Shown here: positions 52,418 through 62,625 of the stretch, one piece after another
Position numbering within the stretch: position 1 is the first letter of the stretch
Layout: each line of letters begins with the position of its first letter
Notes under the pieces: generated by a model
Database searches by the model: none
The model's input: the letters and a program-made list of their open reading frames with translations, nothing else
What the model was told of the DNA's origin: nothing
Translations under genes and position numbers: made by a program
Source: Diplolepis rosae
Lineage: Eukaryota > Arthropoda > Insecta > Hymenoptera > Diplolepididae
Direction of reading: 5' to 3'
Length of the DNA: 64,000 bases
NCBI GenBank assembly: GCA_030998225.1
Contig: JAPYXD010000697.1
Coordinates: forward strand, 1,178,001-1,242,000

Positions 52418-53422
52418 GCTAAAAACTGTTATTCTCATAATTTGCAACTTCGATAAGACACAATTCAATATAGCATGAAAAGATAAAACCGAACAATATA
52501 ACTTCGTACTTAACCAACGAAAGTGTAAATACGATTTTTCAGTTTATAAAGCATGCACGTTTCAAGTTTCGAAACTGAACATTACTCAAACATTGCTTAG
52601 TATGTGATCATTTTTAATTCTCGTGATGCTAAAAAAAGTTATTCGCATATTTGATATTTTAGATAATATACGATACATACATACGAAAATGCGAATGCGA
52701 TTTTTAGGTTTTTGACAAAATTCACATTTTAGGTTCGACACTAGACAATATACAAACATTGCTTAATATGTGAACATTTTGACTTCTCGCGAAGTTAATA
52801 TCTGTTATTCTCATAATTGGCAACTTCGATAATACACAATTCAATATAGCATGAAAAGATAAAACCGAGCAATATAACTTCGTACTTAACCTACGAAAGT
52901 GTAAATACGATTTTTCAGTTTATAAAGCATGCACGTTTCAAGTTTCGAAACTGAACATTACTCAAACATTGCTTAGTATGTGATCATTTTTAATTCTCTT
53001 AATGCTAAAAACAGTTATTTGTATATTTGATATTTTTGATAATACACGATTCAATATAGCATAAAAGGTTGAAAGCGATCAATAAAACGTTTTGTTTAAC
53101 ATAGGAAAATGCGGATACGATTTTTAGGTTTTAGACATAATTCACTTTTTTAGGTTCGACACTAGACAATATGCAAAAATTGCATAATATGTGAATATTT
53201 TCACTTCTCGTGAACCTTAAAACTGTTATTCTGGTATTTGGCATCTTATATAATACACGATTCACTATAGCTTGAAGAGATGAAACCGAACAATATAACT
53301 AATATAAACCTACGAAAGTGTAAATACGGTTTTTCAGTTTATAAATCATGCACGTTTCAAGGTTCGAATCTGAACATTACTCAAACATTGCTTAGTATGT
53401 GATCATTTTTAATTCTCGTGAT

Positions 53423-55478
53423 GCTAAAAACAGTTATTCGCATATTTGATATTTTTGATAATACACGATTCAATATAGCATAAAAGGTTGACAGCGAACA
53501 ATAAAACGTTTTGTTTAACATACGAAAATGCGGATATGGTTTTTAGGTTTTTGACAAATTTCACTTTTTTAGGTTCGACACTAGACAATATACAAACATT
53601 GCTTAATATGTGAACATTTTGACTTCTCGCGAAGTTAATATCTGTTATTCTCATAATTGGCAACTTCGATAAGACACAATTCAATATAGCTTGAAGAGAT
53701 GAAACCGAACAATATAACTTCGTACTAAGCCTATGAAAGTGTAAATACGATTTTTCAGTTTATTAAGCATAATTTAGGTAATACACGATTCAATATAGAA
53801 AAAAACGACGACAGAAATCAATAAACCTTTTTGTTTAACATACGAAAATGCGAATGCGGTTTTTAGGTTTTTGACAAAATTCACATTTTAGGTTCGACAC
53901 TAGACAATTAACAAACATTGCTTAATATGTGAACATTATTACTTCTCGCGAAGCTAAAAACTGTTATTCTTATATTTGGCAACTTCGATAATACACAATT
54001 CAATATAGCGTGAAAAGATAAAACCGAACAATATAACTTCGTACTTAACCTACGAAAGTGTAAATACGATTTTTCAGTTTATAAAGCATGCACGTTTCAA
54101 GGTTCGAATCTGAACATTACTCAAACATTGCTTAGTATGTGATCATTTCTAATTCTCGTGATGCTAAAAACAGTTATTCGCATATTTGATATTTTTGATA
54201 ATACACGATTCAATATAGCATAAAAGGTTGAAAGCGAACAATAAAACGTTTTGTTTAACATACGAAAATGCGGATATGGTTTTTAGGTTTTTGACAAATT
54301 TCACTTTTTTAGGTTGGACACTAGACAATATGCAAACATGGCATAATATGTGAACATTTTTACTTCTCGCGAAGCTAAAAACTGTTATTCTCATAATTTG
54401 CAACTTCGATAAGACACAATTCAATATAGCATGAAAAGATAAAACCGAACAATATAACTTCGTACTTAACCTACGAAAGTGTAAATACGATTTTTCAGTT
54501 TATAAAGCATGCACGTTTCAAGTTTCGAAACTGAACATTACTCAAACATTGCTTAGTATGTGATCATTTTTAATTCTCGTGATGCTAAAAAAAGTTATTC
54601 GCATATTTGATATTTTAGATAATATACGATACATACATACGAAAATGCGAATGCGATTTTTAGGTTTTTGACAAAATTCACATTTTAGGTTCGACACTAG
54701 ACAATATACAAACATTGCTTAATATGTGAACATTTTGACTTCTCGCGAAGTTAATATCTGTTATTCTCATAATTGGCAACTTCGATAATACACAATTCAA
54801 TATAGCATGAAAAGATAAAACCGAGCAATATAACTTCGTACTTAACCTACGAAAGTGTAAATACGATTTTTCAGTTTATAAAGCATGCACGTTTCAAGTT
54901 TCGAAACTGAACAAAACTCAAACATTGCTTAGTATGTGATCATTTTTAATTGTCTTAATGCTAAAAACAGTTATTTGTATATTTGATATTTTTGATAATA
55001 CACGATTCAATATAGCATAAAAGGTTGAAAGCGATCAATAAAACGTTTTGTTTAACATAGGAAAATGCGGATACGATTTTTAGGTTTTAGACATAATTCA
55101 CTTTTTTAGGTTCGACACTAGACAATATGCAAAAATTGCATAATATGTGAATATTTTCACTTCTCGTGAACCTTAAAACTGTTATTCTGGTATTTGGCAT
55201 CTTATATAATACACGATTCACTATAGCTTGAAGAGATGAAACCGAACAATATAACTTCGTACTTATCCTACGAAAGTGTAAATACGATTTTTCAGTTTAT
55301 AAAGCATAATTTAGGTAATACACGATTCAATACAGACAGAAATCAATAAATCTTTTTGTTGAACATACGAAAATGCGAATGCGATTTTTAGGTTTTTGAC
55401 AAATTTCACTTTTTTAGGTTGGACACTAGACAATATGCAAACATGGCATAATATGTGAACATTTTTACTTCTCGCGAA
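53423..55478. repeat. Domain II HOR ending in a B4/A fusion
   Basis: Modules: A 53423, C 53634, B 53953, A 54163, B 54374, S 54584, B 54750, A4 54960-55170, then a fusion of a B4 head to a c-type A tail at 55171-55478 (308 bp). The order is standard up to A4, and the B4 marker lies at 55212. A 1956 bp HOR end was therefore recombined with a c module. Confidence 0.9.
55171..55478. repeat. B4 head fused to c-type A tail (308 bp)
   Basis: It starts CCTTAAAACTG with the B4 marker (55212), then CAGTTTATAAAGCATAATTT and ATTCAATACAGACAG as in c, and ends with an ordinary-A tail (GGTTGGACAC). B4 normally runs on to a GTGAT end, so the HOR boundary itself has been recombined here. Confidence 0.87.
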
Positions 55479-58400
55479 GCTAAAAACTGTTATTCTCATA
55501 ATTTGCAACATCGATAAGACACAATTCAATATAGCATGAAAAGATAAAACCGAACAATATAACTTCGTACTTAACCAACGAAAGTGTAAATACGATTTTT
55601 CAGTTTATAAAGCATGCACGTTTCAAGTTTCGAAACTGAACATTACTCAAACATTGCTTAGTATGTGATCATTTTTAATTCTCGTGATGCTAAAACAGTT
55701 ATTCGCATATTTGATATTTTAGATAATATACGATACATACATACGAAAATGCGAATGCGATTTTTAGGTTTTTGACAAAATTCACATTTTAGGTTCGACA
55801 CTAGACAATATACAAACATTGCTTAATATGTGAACATTTTGACTTCTCGCGAAGTTAATATCTGTTATTCTCATAATTGGCAACTTCGATAATACACAAT
55901 TCAATATAGCATGAAAAGATAAAACCGAGCAATATAACTTCGTACTTAACCTACGAAAGTGTAAATACGATTTTTCAGTTTATAAAGCATGCACGTTTCA
56001 AGTTTCGAAACTGAACATTACTCAAACATTGCTTAGTATGTGATCATTTTTAATTCTCTTAATGCTAAAAACAGTTATTTGTATATTTGATATTTTTGAT
56101 AATACACGATTCAATATAGCATAAAAGGTTGAAAGCGATCAATAAAACGTTTTGTTTAACATAGGAAAATGCGGATACGATTTTTAGGTTTTAGACATAA
56201 TTCACTTTTTTAGGTTCGACACTAGACAATATGCAAAAATTGCATAATATGTGAATATTTTCACTTCTCGCGAAGCTAAAAACTGTTATTCTCATAATTT
56301 GCAACATCGATAAGACACAATTCAATATAGCATGAAAAGATAAAACCGAACAATATAACTTCGTACTTAACCTACGAAAGTGTAAATACGATTTTTCAGT
56401 TTATAAAGCATGCACGTTTCAAGGTTCGAAACTGAACATTACTCAAACATTGCTTAGTATGTGATCATTTTTAATTCTCGTGATGCTAAAAAAAGTTATT
56501 CGCATATTTGATATTTTAGATAATATACGATACATACATACGAAAATGCGAATGCGATTTTTAGGTTTTTGACAAAATTCACATTTTAGGTTCGACACTA
56601 GACAATATACAAACATTGCTTAATATGTGAACATTTTGACTTCTCGCGAAGTTAATATCTGTTATTCTCATAATTGGCAACTTCGATAAGAAACAATTCA
56701 ATATAGCATGAAAAGATAAAACCGAACAATATAACTTCGTACTAAGCCTATGAAAGTGTAAATACGATTTTTCAGTTTATTAAGCATAATTTAGGTAATA
56801 CACGATTCAATACAGACAGAAATCAATAAACCTTTTTGTTTAACATACGAAAATGCGAATGCGGTTTTTAGGTTTTTGACAAAATTCACATTTTAGGTTC
56901 GACACAAGACAATTAACAAACATTGCTTAATATGTGAACATTTTTACTTCTCGCGAAGCTAAAAACTGTTATTCTCATAATTGGCAACTTCGATAATACA
57001 CAATTCAATATAGCGTGAAAAGATAAAACCGAACAATATAACTTCGTACTTAACCTACGAAAATGTAAATATGATTTTTCAGTTTATAAAGCATGCACGT
57101 TTTAAGTTTCGAAACTGAACATTACTCAAACATTGCTTAGTATGTGATCATTTTTAATTCTCGTGATGCTAAAAATAGTTATTCGCATATTTGATATTTT
57201 AGATAATATACGATACATACATACGAAAATGCGAATGCGATTTTAGGTTTTTGACAAAATTCACATTTTAGGTTCGACACTAGACAATATACAAACATTG
57301 CTTAAAATGTGAACATTTTGACTTCTCGCGAAGTTAATATCTGTTATTCTCATAATTGGCAACTTCGATAAGACACGATTCAATATAGCTTGAAGAGATG
57401 AAACCGAACAATATAACTTCGTACTAAGCCTATGAAAGTGTAAATACGATTTTTCAGTTTATTAAGCATAATTTAGGTAATACACGATTCAATATAGAAA
57501 AAAACGACGACAGAAATCAATAAACCTTTTTGTTTAACATACGAAAATGCGAATGCGGTTTTTAGGTTTTTGACAAAATTCACATTTTAGGTTCGACACT
57601 AGACAATTAACAAACATTGCTTAATATGTGAACATTTTTACTTCTCGCGAAGCTAAAAACTGTTATTCTTATATTTGGCAACTTCGATAATACACAATTC
57701 AATATAGCGTGAAAAGATAAAACCGAACAATATAACTTCGTACTTAACCAACGAAAGTGTAAATACGATTTTTCAGTTTATAAAGCATGCACGTTTCAAG
57801 GTTCGAATCTGAACATTACTCAAACATTGCTTAGTATGTGATCATTTCTAATTCTCGTGATGCTAAAAACAGTTATTCGCATATTAGATATTTTTGATAA
57901 TTCACGATTCAATATAGCATAAAAGGTTGACAGCGAACAATAAAACGTTTTGTTTAACATACGAAAATGCGGATATGGTTTTTAGGTTTTTGACAAATTT
58001 CACTTTTTTAGGTTGGACACTAGACAATATGCAAACATGGCATAATATGTGAACATTTTTACTTCTCGCGAAGCTAAAAACTGTTATTCTCATAATTTGC
58101 AACTTCGATAAGACACAATTCAATATAGCATGAAAAGATAAAACCGAACAATATAACTTCGTACTTAACCAACGAAAGTGTAAATACGATTTTTCAGTTT
58201 ATAAAGCATGCACGTTTCAAGGTTCGAATCTGAACATTACTCAAACATTGCTTAGTATGTGATCATTTCTAATTCTCGTGATGCTAAAAACAGTTATTCG
58301 CATATTTGATATTTTTGATAATACACGATTCAATATAGCATAAAAGGTTGACAGCGAACAATAAAACGTTTTGTTTAACATACGAAAATGCGGATATGGT

Positions 58401-60669
58401 TTTTAGGTTTTTGACAAATTTCACTTTTTTAGGTTGGACACTAGACAATATGCAAACATGGCATAATATGTGAACATTTTTACTTCTCGCGAAGCTAAAA
58501 ACTGTTATTCTCATAATTTGCAACATCGATAAGACACAATTCAATATAGCATGAAAAGATAAAACCGAACAATATAACTTCGTACTTAACCAACGAAAGT
58601 GTAAATACGATTTTTCAGTTTATAAAGCATGCACGTTTCAAGTTTCGAAACTGAACATTACTCAAACATTGCTTAGTATGTGATCATTTTTAATTCTCGT
58701 GATGCTAAAAAAAGTTATTCGCATATTTGATATTTTTGATAATACACGATTCAATATAGCATAAAAGGTTGACAGCGAACAATAAAACGTTTTGTTTAAC
58801 ATAGGAAAATGCGGATACGATTTTTAGGTTTTAGACATAATTCACTTTTTTTGGTTCGACACTAGACAATATGCAAACATTGCATAATATGTGAACATTT
58901 TTACTTCTCGCGAAGCTAAAAACTGTTATTCTGGTATTTGGCATCTTCGATAATACACAATTCAATATAGCATGAAAACATGAAACCGAACAATATAACT
59001 TCGTACTTAACCTACGAAAGTGTAGATACGATTTTTCAGTGTATTAAGCATAACTTATATAATATATATTACTTATATATTCAATATAGAAAAAAACGAC
59101 GACAGCAATCAATAAAGCTTTTTGTTAAACATACGAAAATGCGAATGCGATTTTTAGGTTTTTGACCAAATTCACATTTTAGGTTCGACACTAGACAATA
59201 TACAAACATTGCTTAATATGTGAACATTTTTACTTCTCGCGAAGCTAAAAACTGTTATTCTTATATTTGGCAACTTCGATAATACACAATTCAATATAGC
59301 GTGAAAAGATAAAACCGAACAATATAACTTCGTACTTAAACTACGAAAGTGTAAATACGATTTTTCAGTTTATAAAGCATGCACGTTTCAAGGTTCGAAA
59401 CTGAACATTACTCAAACATTGCTTAGTATGTGATCATTTTTAATTCTCGTGATGCTAAAAACAGTTATTCGCATATTTGATATTTTTGATAATACACGAT
59501 TCAATATAGCATAAAAGGTTGAAAGCGAACAATAAAACGTTTTGTTTAACATAGGAAAATGCGGATATGGTTTTTAGGTTTTTGACAAATTTCACTTTTT
59601 TAGGTTGGACACTAGACAATATGCAAACATGGCATAATATGTGAACATTTTTACTTCTCGCGAAGCTAAAAACTGTTATTCTCATAATTTGCAACTTCGA
59701 TAAGACACAATTCAATATAGCATGAAAAGATAAAACCGAACAATATAACTTCGTACTTAACCAACGAAAGTGTAAATACGATTTTTCAGTTTATAAAGCA
59801 TGCACGTTTCAAGTTTCGAAACTGAACATTACTCAAACATTGCTTAGTATGTGATCATTTTTAATTCTCGTGATGCTAAAAAAAGTTATTCGCATATTTG
59901 ATATTTTAGATAATATACGATACATACATACGAAAATGCGAATGCGATTTTTAGGTTTTTGACAAAATTCACATTTTAGGTTCGACACTAGACAATATAC
60001 AAACATTGCTTAATATGTGAACATTTTGACTTCTCGCGAAGTTAATATCTGTTATTCTCATAATTGGCAACTTCGATAATACACAATTCAATATAGCATG
60101 AAAAGATAAAACCGAGCAATATAACTTCGTACTTAACCTACGAAAGTGTAAATACGATTTTTCAGTTTATAAAGCATGCACGTTTCAAGTTTCGAAACTG
60201 AACATTACTCAAACATTGCTTAGTATGTGATCATTTTTAATTCTCTTAATGCTAAAAACAGTTATTTGTATATTTGATATTTTTGATAATACACGATTCA
60301 ATATAGCATAAAAGGTTGAAAGCGATCAATAAAACGTTTTGTTTAACATAGGAAAATGCGGATACGATTTTTAGGTTTTAGACATAATTCACTTTTTTAG
60401 GTTCGACACTAGACAATATGCAAAAATTGCATAATATGTGAATATTTTCACTTCTCGTGAACCTTAAAACTGTTATTCTGGTATTTGGCATCTTATATAA
60501 TACACGATTCACTATAGCTTGAAGAGATGAAACCGAACAATATAACTAATATAAACCTACGAAAGTGTAAATACGGTTTTTCAGTTTATAAATCATGCAC
60601 GTTTCAAGGTTCGAATCTGAACATTACTCAAACATTGCTTAGTATGTGATCATTTTTAATTCTCGTGAT
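55479..60669. repeat. Mixed stretch, mostly without B4 end markers
   Basis: Modules: B 55479, S 55689 (165 bp), B 55854, A 56064 (A4-like head but ordinary end), B 56275, S 56485, c 56651, B 56958, S 57168 (165 bp), C 57333, B 57652, A 57862, B 58073, A 58283, B 58494, A 58704 (A4-like), C with AT insert 58915-59243, B 59244, A 59454, B, S, B, A4 and B4 to 60669. From 59454 to 60669 the 1216 bp second part of the standard HOR is intact. No B4 marker occurs between 55212 and 60503. Confidence 0.87.
58915..59243. repeat. C module with 10 bp AT expansion at the fusion junction
   Basis: At about 59052-59080 the usual GCATAATTTAGGTAATACAC is replaced by a longer AT-only run (TATATAATATATATTACTTA). 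From TTATTAAG to ATATAG the stretch is 49 bases against 39 in the standard C, and the module is 329 bp against 319. It lies exactly at the old B/A fusion point. Confidence 0.88.
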
Positions 60670-60880
60670 GCTAAAAATAGTTATTCGCATATTTGATATT
60701 TTTGATAATACACGATTCAATATAGCATAAAGGGTTGAAAGCGAACAATAAAACGTTTTGTTTAACATAGGAAAATGCGGATATGGTTTTTAGGTTTTTG
60801 ACAAATTTCACTTTTTTAGGTTCGACACTAGACAATATACAAACATTGCTTAATATGTGAACATTTTGACTTCTCGCGAA
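60670..60880. repeat. A1 module (211 bp) of reference HOR
   Basis: It starts GCTAAAAATAG and ends TTCTCGCGAA. It has GGTTCGACAC and TATACAAACATTGCTTA, unlike A2. The stretch ATAAAGGGTTG matches A4-like copies, suggesting exchange. Confidence 0.9.
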
Positions 60881-61199
60881 GTTAATATCTGTTATTCTCA
60901 TAATTGGCAACTTCGATAATACACAATTCAATATAGCTTGAATAGATGAAACCGAACAATATAACTTCGTACTAAACCTATGAAAGTGTAAATACGATTT
61001 TTCAGTTTATTAAGCATAATTTAGGTAATACACGATTCAATATAGAAAAAAACGACGACAGCAATCAATAAACCTTTTTGTTTAACATACGAAAATGCGG
61101 ATACGGTTTTTAGTTTTTTGACAAATTTCACATTTTAGGTTCGACACTAGACAATTAACAAACATTGCTTAATATGTGAACATTTTTACTTCTCGCGAA
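60881..61199. repeat. C module (319 bp): B head fused to A tail
   Basis: It begins like B (GTTAATATCTGTTATTC) and runs through CAGTTTATTAAGCATAATTT. At about 61011-61030 it switches to the A sequence at TAATACACGATTCAATATAG and ends CTCGCGAA like A. The fusion deleted the last part of a B and the first part of the next A. The tail has a private GAAAAAAACGACGACAG block absent from ordinary A. The same junction is in every C of the window, so it arose once and spread. Confidence 0.9.
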
Positions 61200-61409
61200 G
61201 CTAAAAACTGTTATTCTTATATTTGGCAACTTCGATAATACACAATTCAATATAGCGTGAAAAGATAAAACCGAACAATATAACTTCGTACTTAACCTAC
61301 GAAAGTGTAAATACGATTTTTCAGTTTATAAAGCATGCACGTTTCAAGGTTCGAATCTGAACATTACTCAAACATTGCTTAGTATGTGATCATTTCTAAT
61401 TCTCGTGAT
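61200..61409. repeat. B1 module (210 bp) of reference HOR
   Basis: It starts GCTAAAAACTGTTATTCTT and carries AGCGTGAAAAG, GGTTCGAATCTG and CATTTCTAATTC, which together mark the B after C. It holds the Pol III B-box-like 11-mer at 61348-61358. Confidence 0.9.
61348..61358 (+). promoter_or_regulatory. Pol III B-box-like 11-mer in B1
   Basis: GGTTCGAATCT differs from the tRNA-gene B-box consensus GGTTCGANTCC only at the last base. A weaker A-box-like TACGAAAGTG lies at 61298-61307, 50 bp upstream start to start, near tRNA-like spacing. Against function: TTTTT at 61317-61321 between the boxes would stop Pol III, the flanks form no T stem, and many B copies have GGTTCGAAACT instead. I treat it as a possible chance match. 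Confidence 0.25.
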
Positions 61410-61620
61410 GCTAAAAACAGTTATTCGCATATTTGATATTTTTGATAATACACGATTCAATATAGCATAAAAGGTTGACAGCGAACAATAAAACGTTTTG
61501 TTTAACATACGAAAATGCGGATATGGTTTTTAGGTTTTTGACAAATTTCACTTTTTTAGGTTGGACACTAGACAATATGCAAACATGGCATAATATGTGA
61601 ACATTTTTACTTCTCGCGAA
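61410..61620. repeat. A2 module (211 bp) of reference HOR
   Basis: It is marked by GGTTGGACAC (G where other A modules have C) and TATGCAAACATGGCATA, which breaks the 17 bp dyad by one base. The minus-strand open frame of 86 codons spans this module and 51 bp of the next B. Confidence 0.92.
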
Positions 61621-61830
61621 GCTAAAAACTGTTATTCTCATAATTTGCAACATCGATAAGACACAATTCAATATAGCATGAAAAGATAAAACCGAACAAT
61701 ATAACTTCGTACTTAACCAACGAAAGTGTAAATACGATTTTTCAGTTTATAAAGCATGCACGTTTCAAGTTTCGAAACTGAACATTACTCAAACATTGCT
61801 TAGTATGTGATCATTTTTAATTCTCGTGAT
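61621..61830. repeat. B2 module (210 bp) of reference HOR
   Basis: It starts GCTAAAAACTGTTATTCTCATAA and has CAACATCGATAAGACAC and GTTTCAAGTTTCG. It ends GTGAT before S. Confidence 0.9.
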
Positions 61831-61996
61831 GCTAAAAAAAGTTATTCGCATATTTGATATTTTAGATAATATACGATACATACATACGTAAATGCGAATG
61901 CGATTTTTAGGTTTTTGACAAAATTCACATTTTAGGTTCGACACTAGACAATATACAAACATTGCTTAATATGTGAACATTTTGACTTCTCGCGAA
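61831..61996. repeat. S module (166 bp): A with 45 bp internal deletion
   Basis: It starts GCTAAAAAAAGTTATTCG. It runs normally to GATAATATACGAT and then jumps through ACATACATACG to AAATGCGAATGCG, skipping the A segment from TCAATATAGC to about GTTTAAC. Most S modules share the same junction, so they descend from one deletion event. Confidence 0.9.
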
Positions 61997-62206
61997 GTTA
62001 ATATCTGTTATTCTCATAATTGGCAACTTCGATAATACACAATTCAATATAGCATGAAAAGATAAAACCGAGCAATATAACTTCGTACTTAACCTACGAA
62101 AGTGTAAATATGATTTTTCAGTTTATAAAGCATGCACGTTTCAAGTTTCGAAACTGAACATTACTCAAACATTGCTTAGTATGTGATCATTTTTAATTCT
62201 CGTGAT
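61997..62206. repeat. B3 module (210 bp) of reference HOR
   Basis: It starts GTTAATATCTGTTATTC and has CCGAGCAATATAAC. In most copies this B ends CTCTTAAT before A4; here it ends CTCGTGAT. Confidence 0.9.
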
Positions 62207-62417
62207 GCTAAAAACAGTTATTCGCATATTTGATATTTTTGATAATACACGATTCAATATAGCATAAAAGGTTGAAAGCGAACAATAAAACGTTTTGTTT
62301 AACATAGGAAAATGCGGATACGATTTTTAGGTTTTAGACATAATTCACTTTTTTAGGTTCGACACTAGACAATATGCAAAAATTGCATAATATGTGAATA
62401 TTTTCACTTCTCGTGAA
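62207..62417. repeat. A4 module (211 bp) of reference HOR
   Basis: It is marked by GGTTTTAGACATAATTCAC, TATGCAAAAATTGCATA and an end CTCGTGAA instead of CTCGCGAA. Most A4 copies start with CAGTTATTTGTATATTTG; this one has the ordinary CAGTTATTCGCATATTTG and GCGAACAAT, so its head was probably converted by an ordinary A. Confidence 0.9.
62373..62389. other. 17 bp perfect-arm dyad in A4
   Basis: TATGCAAAAATTGCATA has 7 bp inverted arms (TATGCAA/TTGCATA) around a 3 base centre. It is present in A4 modules and so recurs about once per HOR. Some ordinary A modules keep the arms with centre ACA. A2 breaks one arm (TGGCATA), and A1 and most S modules have degenerate arms (TATACAA, TTGCTTA). Whether a protein binds it is unknown. 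Confidence 0.6.
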
Positions 62418-62625
62418 CCTTAAAACTGTTATTCTGGTATTTGGCATCTTATATAATACACGATTCACTATAGCTTGAAGAGATGAAACCGAACAATATA
62501 ACTAATATAAACCTACGAAAGTGTAAATACGGTTTTTCAGTTTATAAATCATGCACGTTTCAAGGTTCGAAACTGAACATTACTCAAACATTGCTTAGTA
62601 TGTGATCATTTTTAATTCTCGTGAT
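62418..62625. repeat. B4 module (208 bp), HOR end marker
   Basis: It starts CCTTAAAACTGTTATTCTGG, then has CTTATATAATACACGATTCA, CTATAGCTTG and ATAACTAATATAAACC, which is 2 bp shorter than the usual ATAACTTCGTACTTAACC. I found the CACGATTCACTATAG signature 26 times in the window (one copy with an added A). Confidence 0.93.

Larger units (their letters stand above)
49174..53422. repeat. Amplified HOR copy, 4249 bp, with internal tandem duplication
   Basis: Modules: A 49174, C 49385, B 49704; then A-B-A-C-B at 49914-51074 and again at 51075-52235 (1161 bp each); then A with 29 bp deletion 52236-52417, B 52418, S 52628, B 52794, A4 53004, B4 53215-53422. The arithmetic is 740 + 2x1161 + 1187 = 4249, where 1187 is the normal 1216 bp tail minus 29. 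Confidence 0.92.
60670..62625. repeat. Reference HOR copy, 1956 bp
   Basis: I use this as the standard domain II unit because every boundary is clear: A1 211 + C 319 + B1 210 + A2 211 + B2 210 + S 166 + B3 210 + A4 211 + B4 208 = 1956. The nine modules are listed separately below. The C contains two partial monomers, so the unit is equivalent to five dimers with three deletions or fusions. Confidence 0.94.

Noticed and set aside
61311..61330. TATA-like and T-run motifs as promoters or terminators
   Set aside because: With 70 percent A+T such motifs are expected by chance in every module, and no gene is attached to them.
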